Under the pieces are notes generated by a model. That model searched no databases. It saw only the letters and a list, made by a program, of their open reading frames with translations, and had not been told where the DNA came from. From Anastatus disparis (Eukaryota; Arthropoda; Insecta; Hymenoptera; Eupelmidae), in NCBI GenBank assembly GCA_017163975.1, contig JAFFSR010000397.1:804501-868500 (forward strand): DNA of 64,000 bases, given 5' to 3'. Shown here piece after piece: positions 11,430-23,500 of the stretch (the stretch's first letter is position 1; each line of letters opens with the position of its first letter). Made by a program: the position numbers and the translations under genes.

Positions 11430-12500
11430 CAGTACGTCAAAAATATCTTGAGAACTACTCGATGGATTTGCTTTAAATTTAGCATGCAATTTATTTTTTT
11501 GTCTAACTGGGGGGCAGCTATTAAAAATTGATCTTCTTAGCTTATTTTTTTTTCTAGAGGCATTTTAAGAATTTAAAAAAAATTTCATTTTTAATTTTTT
11601 TGGTATTTTACGTAAACTACTCGAAGAATTTGTTTGAAAATTTGTATGGACATTATTTGTGACTGCCAAAAGAAGAAAAACTTTCATTAACTGATTTTCT
11701 TAGCACACTTTTAATTTTAGAGCATTTTGGAAATTTAGAAAAAAATTTTTTTTTTTCATTTTCCTTTTATTTCACGAAAACCATTCTAGACCTCCGTCCG
11801 TCGACCTTTTTGTCAAGTCATTAATATCAAGCTGAAACTTTCTAGATCGCTTCATTTCAATGAGTCGGACAAACTTTTTATCTGGCAAAAATCTCGGTAG
11901 TGGGGACTAAATCTGCTACAGGCCTTCAAACATGTCGATAATTCCGGGTGCCAAAAATTTACTAATACCAAGTCGATTCTTATTGAAATTTTTGTCGGAC
12001 AACGTTACGGTTATATTACATTAACTTTAATTTACCCATAAAAAAAATTAGCTTGGTATTAATCACTTTTTTGAGTAGGGATTTCCAACATTTTCAGTAT
12101 GTCGGACTGGCGGATAGTCCCCATCAATTTTGTCGGACAATCTACTTTTCGACTTTCTCATTAACTAATCTTTAAATTTCAATAAGAATTGACTTGGTAT
12201 TAGTAAATTTTTGGCACCCGGAATTATCGACATGTTTGAAGGCCTGTAGCAGATTTAGTCCCCACTACCGAGATTTTTGCCAGATAAAAAGTTTGTCCGA
12301 CTCATTGAAATGAAGCGATCTAGAAAGTTTCAGCTTGATATTAATGACTTGACAAAAAGGACGACGGACGGAGGTCTATTCGATAGATTTGCTCCAAAAT
12401 TTGTATGCAAGTTATTCGCTATTATCTGAGGAAAATTAGCTTTGGAAAACTCATTTCTTTAGTGCAGTTTTAATTTTAGAGTATTTTGATGTTGATAAAC
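11430..12500. repeat. Degenerate ~150-170-bp tandem repeat
   Basis: Three or more diverged copies of a unit beginning GARAACTACTCGATGGATTTG and followed by a T-rich tract and TTTTAATTTTAGAGNATTTTG. One copy is split by the foldback at 11787-12378, whose flanks rejoin as CGAAAACCATTCGATAGATTT. Confidence 0.65.
11787..12378. mobile_element. Palindromic MITE, TTC duplication, TAG ends
   Basis: The arms start TAGACCTCCGTCCGTCGACC and run inward about 250 bp (AAGTCATTAATATCAAGCTG, then AATCTCGGTAGTGGGGACTA and its mirror). The flanking 3-bp duplication is TTC (11784-11786 and 12379-12381). Removing element plus one TTC restores the tandem unit. Its TAG termini and 3-bp duplication match those at 45798 and 50100. 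Confidence 0.8.
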
Positions 12501-13366
12501 ATCATTTTATTTTAGTCACATAAAAAAATGAAGAAATGCTTTTATTAAAAATACATTGATATCAGTATATCCTTTTTAATATCATTTCTTAGTATAGCAG
12601 CAAATACTTGATATCAAGTTTTAAATGTCTTTTTATTGAATTAACCTAATATTAATTTATAATGTCGATAATTTGATTTAGGAAAAATGAAACTTTACGA
12701 AACCTTGCAAATTTCACGGAAGCGTGTTTTAAATAAAAATGACTTTAAATCCTATTTTATTTTTAAAAATTTTACATTGAATTTTAACATTTCCAAAAAT
12801 TAGAAAACTAGATTTCAATTTTTTTTTTGTAATTATTACAATGATTCCAAACTTTGAACCATAATATGAAAAGCATTTTAAATTGTTTTCATATTTATAA
12901 TTAATAAGGAAAAAATTTTATCTATGTTTTTAATGTTTAAAAATAGCAGTTTATTTATTAAATATATATTTTTTTATGTTTTGACGTTCATTTTATCTTT
13001 TTAAAGTATATTTTTTACTGTTATTTAGAATGAATGTAATAAAATGCGTGAATACTTTATTATATCATAAAAAATGTATTTAAATACAATATTCCAAAAA
13101 AATGAAGAAATTAATTATTCAAATAAACAAAATTTAATCATAAAAACGATGTGCAACATGCAACGTGTTTGTCCTTAAAATGCTCATTTTATTAATTTTG
13201 TTATTTAATAATGAAAACTGTTTAGATAATTAAAAAAATTAAGTTTGGGGCAAGAAAGCGATAAAAATATGTTATTTGGTTTAAATCAAAAACGTACAAT
13301 AGCTGTGTTGGCTAAGTTTTAGGGTACGTTGCAACAATTAAAAATTTTTCCAAGTTAAAATCTTAT
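12501..13366. other. AT-rich sequence, nothing recognised
   Basis: No open frame, RNA gene or repeat could be supported here. Confidence 0.6.
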
Positions 13367-13559
13367 CCCATACAGCATGAAAGGACTTTGAAAGGATTCT
13401 GAAAGGATTCATGAAAGGACTACAATCTTTCAGAAATATTTCATTATAAGGATTCTGAAATAATTCTATGTCCGAGGTATTATTCTTTTCAAAATAATAC
13501 AAAAAAATATTTCATAAAGAATTCACAAGACATTTCAAAATCCTTTCATTGAAAGAATT

Positions 13560-14260
13560 CTGTAAGGATTCATGAATTCTTTTGGTAATAATTCGTAAAT
13601 CTTTTCATACATCTTCCATTGAAAGGATTCTGTAAGAATGATAAGAAATATTTTTAAAATATTTCATTGTATTATTTCTAAAAGGAATATACCCCGGACA
13701 TAGAATTATTTCAGAATCCTTTCAATGAAAGAATTCTGTAAGGATCCATGAATTCTTTTGGTAATAATTCGTAAATCTTTTCATACATCTTCCATTGAAA
13801 GGATTCTGTAAGAATGATATGAAATATTTTTAAAATATTTCATTGAAATATGTAATTTGTGTGTATTTTAAATATTTTTAAAATATTTCATTGTATTATT
13901 TCTAAAAGGAATATACCCCGGACATAGAATCATTACAGAATCCTTTCAATGGAAGAATTCTGTAAGGATCCATGAATTCTTTTGGTAAGAATTCGTAAAT
14001 CTTTTCATACATCCTCCATTGAAAGGATTCTGTAAGAATGATATGAAATATTTTTAAAATATTTCATTGTATTATTTCTAAAAGGAATATACCCCGGACA
14101 TAAAATCATTACAAAATCCTTTCAATGAAAGAATTCTGTAAGGATCCATGAATTCTTTTAGTAATAATGCATTAATCTTTTCATATATCTTTTGTTGAGA
14201 AACGTGTAAAGTTGTAGAAACTTTATTCTTTCCTGTATTATTTAAGAATCAATTTAGAAT
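13560..14260. repeat. 177-bp tandem zone at the left edge of the satellite
   Basis: Units contain the phrases ACCCCGGACATAGAATNATT, GGATCCATGAATTCTTTTGG and CATACATCTTCCATTGAAAG. CCCCGGACAT recurs at 13692, 13917 and 14094, giving spacings of 225 and 177 bp. It is related to, but distinct from, the 280-bp unit to its right. Confidence 0.75.
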
Positions 14261-14261
14261 T

Positions 14262-14264
14262 AAT

Positions 14265-14339
<75 letters not shown>
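14262..14339. repeat. (AC)n(AT)n microsatellite
   Basis: A compound dinucleotide repeat separating the 177-bp zone from the 280-bp satellite. Confidence 0.95.
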
Positions 14340-14340
<1 letters not shown>

Positions 14341-14559
14341 CGGATATGATGATGTAATTATTTATAGAATTACGAATAGTTTCACAGCGGTTAAAATCGA
14401 AGTTATCATAACACAGACATCGCACGCATAACAATTTATGGTTTCCATTTTAGATTCTTATTTTCCTTATATATGAAACAGGAAGCACTCTTACCGCTTG
14501 CGAGAGTAAGAGATACCGCCATCAAGCGGATAAATTATAAACTAATCCCGAAAATATTT

Positions 14560-17500
14560 CTAAATGATTCTGTTATATTTCACGTTTTCTTTCAAAAAGT
14601 CCTTTCAAAGTCCATTCAGTAAAGATTCATGTAATAACTTTTATTCTCGTCATGATAAGTTCTTTTATGAATTATTTCAAAAAGATTTCAAAATTATTTC
14701 ATGTAAGATTTCGTGCGACATTACAAAAACATTGCATGAATTATTACATGAATGCTTTTTGAAAGAATCTTGAAATGATTTGGTGAAAGAATACCTTAGA
14801 TCATCCCAAATATCTTTCTAAATTATTTTCTGAATTTAATCGTTGGAAGATTTCAGAGTTGTTTTGTTTCCTTTCAAGTAGTCTTTTCAAAGTCCTTTCA
14901 GTAAGGATTCATGTAATAACTTTTATTCTCGTCATAAGTTATATCATAAAATAATTCAAAAAGATCTCAAAATTATTTCATGTATGATTTCTTAAGACTT
15001 TACCAAAAATTGCATAAATTATTTCATCGAAGCTTTTTGAATGAATCTTGAAATGATTCAGTGAAAAAATACCATGGATCATTCCGAAAATCTTTCTAAA
15101 TTATTTTACGACTGGATCTTTCGAAAGATTTCTGAGTTCTTTCTTGTTTTCTTTCAAGAAGTCTTTTCAAAGTGCGTTCAGTAAGGATTCATGTAATAAC
15201 TTTTTCGTCATGATAAGTTTTTTCATGAATTATTTCAGAAAGATTTTAAAATCATCTCATGAAAGGATTCGTGCGACATTACCAAAACATTGCATGAAAT
15301 ATTACATGAATGCTTTTTGAAAAAATCTTGAAATGATATGGTGAAAGAATACTTCAGATCATCCCAAACATCTTTCTGAATTATTTTCTGAATTTAATCG
15401 TTGGAAGATTTCAGAGTTGTTTTTTGTTTCCTTTCAAGTAGTCTTTTCAAAGTCCTTTCAGTAAGGATTCATGTAATAACTTTTATTCTCGTCATAAGTT
15501 ATATCATGATATATTTCAAAAAGATTTCAAAATTTTCTCATGGAAGATTTCGTGCGACTTTACCAAAACATTGCATGAATTATTACATGAATGCTTTTAA
15601 AAAGAATCTTGAAATGATTTGGTAAAAGAATACCTTAGATCATCCCAAAAATCTTTCTAAATTATTTTCTGATTTTAATCGTTAGAAGATTTCTGAGTTG
15701 TTTCTTGTCTTCTTTCAAGTAGTCTTTTTAAAGTCCTTTCAGTAAGGATTCATGTAATAACTTTTATTCTCGTCATAAGTTATATCATGAAATATTTCAA
15801 AAAGATTTCAAAATTTTTTCATGGAAGATTTCGTGCGACATTACCAAAACATTGCATGAATTATTACATAAATGCTTTTTGAAAGAATCTTGAAATGATT
15901 TGGTAAAAGAATACCTTAGATCATCCCAAAAATCTTTCTAAATTATTTTCTGATTTTAATCGTTAGAAGATTTCTGAGTTGTTTCTTGTTTCCTTTCAAG
16001 TAGTCTTTTCAAAGTCCTTTCAGTAAGGATTCATGTAATAACTTTTATTCTCGTCATAAGTTATATCATGAAATATTTCAAAAAGATTTCAAAATTTTTC
16101 ATGGAAGATTTCATGCGACTTTACCAAAACATTGCATGAATTATTACATGAATGCTTTTAAAAAGAATCTTGAAATGATTTGGTGAAAGAATACCTTAGA
16201 TCATCCCAAATATCTTTCTAAATAATTTTCTGAATTTAATCATTAGAAGATTTCAGAGTTGTTTTTCGTTTCTTTTCAAGTTGTCTTTTTAAAGTCCTTT
16301 CAGTAAGGATTCATGTAATAACTTTTATTCTCGTCATAAGTTATATCATGAAATATTTCAAAAAGATTTCAAAATTTTTTCATGGAAGATTTCGTGCGAC
16401 TTTACCAAAACATTGCATGAATTATTACATGAATGCTTTTAAAAAGAATCTTGAAATGATTTGGTGAAAGAATACCTTAGATTATCCCAAAAATCTTTCT
16501 AAATTATTTTCTGATTTTAATCGTTAGAAGATTTCTGAGTTGTTTCTTGTTTCCTTTCAAGTAGTCTTTTCAAAGTCCTTTTAGTAAGGATGCATGAAAT
16601 AACTTTTATTCTCGTCATAAGTTATATCATGAAATATTTCAAAAAGATTTCGAAATTATTTCATGTATGATTTCTTAAGACTTTACCAAAATTGCATAAA
16701 TTATTTCATTGAAGCTTTTTGAATGAATCTTGAAATGTTTCGGTAAAAAAATACCATGGATCATTCCGAAAATCTTTCTAAATTATTTTACGACTGGATC
16801 CTTCGAAAGATTTCTGAGTTCTTTTTGTTTTCTTTCAAGAAGTCTTTTCAAAGTGCTTTTAGTAAGGATTCATGTAATAACTTTTTCGTCATGATAAGAT
16901 TTTTCATGAATTATTTCTAAAAGATTTTAAAATTATTTCATGAAAGGATTCGTGCGACATTACCAAAACATTGCATGAATTATTACATGAATGCTTTTTA
17001 AAAGAATCTTGAAATGATTTGGTGAAAGAATACCTTAGATCATCCCAAAAATCTTTCTAGATTATTTTCTGATTTTAATCGTTAGAAGATTTCTGAGTTG
17101 TTTCTTGTTTCCTTTCAAGTAGTCTTTTCAAAGTCCTTTCAGTAAGGATTCATGTAATAACTTTTATTCTCGTCATAAGTTATATCATGAAATATTTCAA
17201 AAAGATTTCAAAATTTTTTCATGGAAGATTTCATGCGACTTTACCAAAACATTGCATGAATTATTACATGAATGCTTTTAAAAAGAATCTTGAAATGATT
17301 TGGTGAAAGAATACCTTAGATCATCCCAAATATCTTTCTAAATAATTTTCTGAATTTAATCATTAGAAGATTTCAGAGTTGTTTTTCGTTTCTTTTCAAG
17401 TTGTCTTTTTAAAGTCCTTTCAGTAAGGATTCATGTAATAACTTTTATTCTCGTCATAAGTTATATCATGAAATATTTCAAAAAGATTTCAAAATTTTTT

Positions 17501-20500
17501 CATGGAAGATTTCGTGCGACTTTACCAAAAGATTGCATGAATTATTACATGAATGCTTTTAAAAAGAATCTTGAAATGATTTGGTGAAAGAATACCTTAG
17601 ATTATCCCAAAAATCTTTCTAAATTATTTTCTGATTTTAATCGTTAGAAGATTTCTGAGTTGTTTCTTGTTTCCTTTCAAGTAGTCTTTTCAAAGTCCTT
17701 TTAGTAAGGATGCATGAAATAACTTTTATTCTCGTCATAAGTTATATCATGAAATATTTCAAAAAGATTTCGAAATTATTTCATGTATGATTTCTTAAGA
17801 CTTTACCAAAAATTGCATAAATTATTTCATTGAAGCTTTTTGAATGAATCTTGAAATGTTTCGGTAAAAAAATACCATGGATCATTCCGAAAATCTTTCT
17901 AAATTATCTTACGACTGGATCCTTCGAAAGATTTCTGAGTTCTTTTTTGTTTTCTTTCAAGAAGTCTTTTCAAAGTGCTTTTAGTAAGGATTCATGTAAT
18001 AACTTTTTCGTCATGATAAGATTTTTCATGAATTATTTCTAAAAGATTTTAAAATTATTTCATGAAAGGATTCGTGCGACATTACCAAAACATTGCATGA
18101 ATTATCACATGAATGCTTTTTAAAAGAATCTTGAAATGATTTGGTGAAAGAATACCTTAGATCATCCCAAAAATCTTTCTAGATTATTTTCTGATTTTAA
18201 TCGTTAGAAGATTTCTGAGTTGTTTCTTGTTTTCTTTCAAGTAGTCTTTTCAAAGTCCTTTCAGTAAGGATTCATGTAATAACTTTTATTCTCGTCATAA
18301 GTTATATCATAAAATAATTCAAAAAGATCTCAAAATTATTTCATGTATGATTTCTTAAGACTTTACCAAAAATTGCATAAATTATTTCATCGAAGCTTTT
18401 TGAATGAATCTTGAAATGATTCAGTGAAAAAATACCATGGATCATTCCGAAAATCTTTCTAAATTATTTTACGACTAGATCTTTCGAAAGATTTCTGAGT
18501 TCTTTCTTGTTTTCTTTCAAGAAGTCTTTTCAAAGTGCGTTCAGTAAGGATTCATGTAATAACTTTTTCGTCATGATAAGTTTTTTCATGAATTATTTCA
18601 GAAAGATTTTAAAATCATCTCATGAAAGGATTCGTGCGACATTACCAAAACATTGCATGAAATATTACATGAATGCTTTTTGAAAAAATCTTGAAATGAT
18701 ATGGTGAAAGAATACTTCAGATCATCCCAAACATCTTTCTGAATTATTTTCTGAATTTAATCGTTGGAAGATTTCAGAGTTGTTTTTGTTTCCTTTCAAG
18801 TAGTCTTTTCAAAGTCCTTTCAGTAAGGATTCATGTAATAACTTTTATTCTCGTCATAAGTTATATCATGATATATTTCAAAAAGATTTCAAAATTTTCT
18901 CATGGAAGATTTCGTGCGACTTTACCAAAACATTGCATGAATTATTACATGAATGCTTTTAAAAAGAATCTTGAAATGATTTGGTAAAAGAATACCTTAG
19001 ATCATCCCAAAAATCTTTCTAAATTATTTTCTGATTTTAATCGTTAGAAGATTTCTGAGTTGTTTCTTGTCTTCTTTCAAGTAGTCTTTTTAAAGTCCTT
19101 TCAGTAAGGATTCATGTAATAACTTTTATTCTCGTCATAAGTTATATCATGAAATATTTCAAAAAGATTTCAAAATTTTTTCATGGAAGATTTCGTGCGA
19201 CATTACCAAAACATTGCATGAATTATTACATAAATGCTTTTTGAAAGAATCTTGAAATGATTTGGTAAAAGAATACCTTAGATCATCCCAAAAATCTTTC
19301 TAAATTATTTTCTGATTTTAATCGTTAGAAGATTTCTGAGTTGTTTCTTGTTTCCTTTCAAGTAGTCTTTTCAAAGTCCTTTCAGTAAGGATTCATGTAA
19401 TAACTTTTATTCTCGTCATAAGTTATATCATGAAATATTTCAAAAAGATTTCAAAATTTTTTCATGGAAGATTTCGTGCGACTTTACCAAAACATTGCAT
19501 GAATTATTACATGAATGCTTTTAAAAAGAATCTTGAAATGATTTGGTGAAAGAATACCTTAGATTATCCCAAAAATCTTTCTAAATTATTTTCTGATTTT
19601 AATCGTTAGAAGATTTCTGAGTTGTTTCTTGTTTCCTTTCAAGTAGTCTTTTCAAAGTCCTTTTAGTAAGGATGCATGAAATAACTTTTATTCTCGTCAT
19701 AAGTTATATCATGAAATATTTCAAAAAGATTTCGAAATTATTTCATGTATGATTTCTTAAGACTTTACCAAAAATTGCATAAATTATTTCATTGAAGCTT
19801 TTTGAATGAATCTTGAAATGTTTCGGTAAAAAAATACCATGGATCATTCCGAAAATCTTTCTAAATTATTTTACGACTGGATCCTTCGAAAGATTTCTGA
19901 GTTCTTTTTTGTTTTCTTTCAAGAAGTCTTTTCAAAGTGCTTTTAGTAAGGATTCATGTAATAACTTTTTCGTCATGATAAGATTTTTCATGAATTATTT
20001 CTAAAAGATTTTAAAATTATTTCATGAAAGGATTCGTGCGACATTACCAAAACATTGCATGAATTATTACATGAATGCTTTTTAAAAGAATCTTGAAATG
20101 ATTTGGTGAAAGAATACCTTAGATCATCCCAAAAATCTTTCTAGATTATTTTCTGATTTTAATCGTTAGAAGATTTCTGAGTTGTTTCTTGTTTCCTTTC
20201 AAGTAGTCTTTTCAAAGTCCTTTCAGTAAGGATTCATGTAATAACTTTTATTCTCGTCATAAGTTATATCATGAAATATTTCAAAAAGATTTCAAAATTT
20301 TTTCATGGAAGATTTCATGCGACTTTACCAAAACATTGCATGAATTATTACATGAATGCTTTTAAAAAGAATCTTGAAATGATTTGGTGAAAGAATACCT
20401 TAGATCATCCCAAATATCTTTCTAAATAATTTTCTGAATTTAATCATTAGAAGATTTCAGAGTTGTTTTTCGTTTCTTTTCAAGTTGTCTTTTTAAAGTC

Positions 20501-23500
20501 CTTTCAGTAAGGATTCATGTAATAACTTTTATTCTCGTCATAAGTTATATCATGAAATATTTCAAAAAGATTTCAAAATTTTTCATAGGGAAGATTTCGT
20601 GCGACTTTACCAAAAGATTGCATGAATTATTACATGAATGCTTTTAAAAAGAATCTTGAAATGATTTGGTGAAAGAATACCTTAGATTATCCCAAAAATC
20701 TTTCTAAATTATTTTCTGATTTTAATCGTTAGAAGATTTCTGAGTTGTTTCTTGTTTCCTTTCAAGTAGTCTTTTCAAAGTCCTTTTAGTAAGGATGCAT
20801 GAAATAACTTTTATTCTCGTCATAAGTTATATCATGAAATATTTCAAAAAGATTTCGAAATTATTTCATGTATGATTTCTTAAGACTTTACCAAAAATTG
20901 CATAAATTATTTCATTGAAGCTTTTTGAATGAATCTTGAAATGTTTCGGTAAAAAAATACCATGGATCATTCCGAAAATCTTTCTAAATTATCTTACGAC
21001 TGGATCCTTCGAAAGATTTCTGAGTTCTTTTTGTTTTCTTTCAAGAAGTCTTTTCAAAGTGCTTTTAGTAAGGATTCATGTAATAACTTTTTCGTCATGA
21101 TAAGATTTTTCATGAATTATTTCTAAAAGATTTTAAAATTATTTCATGAAAGGATTCGTGCGACATTACCAAAACATTGCATGAATTATCACATGAATGC
21201 TTTTTAAAAGAATCTTGAAATGATTTGGTGAAAGAATACCTTAGATCATCCCAAAAATCTTTCTAGATTATTTTCTGATTTTAATCGTTAGAAGATTTCT
21301 GAGTTGTTTCTTGTTTTCTTTCAAGTAGTCTTTTCAAAGTCCTTTCAGTAAGGATTCATGTAATAACTTTTATTCTCGTCATAAGTTATATCATGAAATA
21401 ATTCAAAAAGATTTCAAAATTATTACATGTATGATTTCTTAAGACTTTACCAAAAATTGCATAAATTATTTCATTGAAGCTTTTTGAATGGATCTTGAAA
21501 TGTTTCGGTGAAAAAATACCATGGATCATTCCGAAAATCTTTCTAAATTATTTTACGACTGGATCCTTCGAAAGATTTCTGAGTTCTTTTTTGTTTTCTT
21601 TCAAAAAGTCTTTTCAAAGTGCTTTTAGTAAGGATTCATGTAATAACTTTTTCGTCATGATAAGTTTTTTCATGAATTATTTCAAAAAGATTTTAAAATT
21701 ATTTCATGAAAGGATTCGTGCGACATTACCAAAACATTGCATGAATTATTACATGAATGCTTATTGAAAGAATCTTGAAATGATTTGGTGAAAGAATACC
21801 TTAGATCATCCCAAATATCTTTCTAAATTATTTTCCGAATCTAATCGTTGGAAGATTTCAGAATTGTTTTTTGTTTCCTTTCAAGTAATCTTTTCAAAGT
21901 CCTTTTAGTAAGGATTCATGTAATAACTTTTATTCTCGTCATAAGTTATATCATGAAATATTTCAAAAAGATTTCAAAATTTTTTCATGGAAGATTTCAT
22001 GCGACTTTACCAAAACATTGCATGAATTATTACATGAATGCTTTTAAAAAGAATCTTGAAATGATTTGGTGAAAGAATACCTTAGATCATCCCAAAAATC
22101 TTTCTAAATTATTTTCTGATTTTAATCGTTAGAAGATTTCTGAGTTGTTTTTTGTTTCCTTTCAAGTAGTCTTTTCAAAGTCCTTTCAGTAAGGATTCAT
22201 GTAATAACTTTTATTCTCGTCATAAGTTATATCATGAAATATTTCAAAAAGATTTCAAAATTATTTCATGTAAGATTTCGTGCGACATTACCAAAACATT
22301 GCATGAATTATTACATGAATGCTTTTTGAAAGAATCTTGAAATGATTTGGTAAAAGAATACCTTAGATCATCCCAATAATCTTTCTAAATTATTTTCTGA
22401 ATTTATTCGTTGGAAGATTTGAGAGTTGTTTCTTGTTTCCTTTTAAGTAGTCTTTTCAAAGTCCTTTCGGTAAGGATTCATGTAATAACTTTTATTCTCG
22501 TCATAAGTTATATAATGAAATATTTTAAAAAGATTTCAAAATTTTTTCATGGAAGATTTCGTGCGACTTTACCAAAGCATTGCTTGAATTATTACATGAA
22601 TGCTTTTAAAAAGAATCTTGAAATGATTTGGTGAAAGAATACCTTAGATCATCCCAAAAATCTTTCTAAATTATTTTCTGATTTTAATCGTTAGAAGATT
22701 TCAGAGTTGTTTCTTGTTTTTTTTTAAGTAGTCTTTTCAAAGTCCTTTCGGTAAGGATTCATGTAATAACTTTTATTCTCGTCATAAGTTATATAATGAA
22801 ATATTACAAAAAGATTTCAAAATTTTTTCATGGAAGATTTCGTGCGACTTTACTAAAGCATTGCTTGAATTATTACATGAATGCTTTTAAAAAGAAATTT
22901 GAAATGATTCGGTGAAAGAATACCTTAGATCATCCAAAAAATCTTTCTAGATTATTTTCTGATTTTAATCGTTAGAAGATTTCTGAGTTGTTCCTTGTTT
23001 TCTTTCAAGTAGTCTCTTCAAAGTCCTTTCAGTAAGGATTCATGTAATAACTTTTATTGTCGTCATAAGTTATATCATGAAATATTTCAAAAAGATTTTA
23101 AAATTATTTCATGTATGATTTCTTGAGACTTCACCAAAATATTGCATGAATTATTTCATTTAAGCTTTTTGAATGAATCTTGAAATGATTCGGTGAAAAA
23201 ATACCATGGATCATTCCGAAAATCTTTCTAAATCATTTTACGACTGGATCCTTCGAAAGATTTCTGAGTTCTTTCTTGTTTTCTTTCAAGAAGTCTTTTC
23301 AAAGTTCTTTCAGTAAGGATTCATGTAATAACTTTTTCGTCATGATAAGTTTTTTCATGAATTATTTCAAAAAGATTTTAAAATTATTTCATGAAAGGAT
23401 TCGTGCGACATTACCAAAACATTGCATGAATTATTACATGAATGCTTTTTGAAATAATCTTGAAATTACTCGGTGAAAGAATAACTTACAAGGAGAGTAC

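Noticed and set aside
11196..11489. Cys-Val-rich and His-Thr-rich frames
   Set aside because: GT microsatellite artefact.
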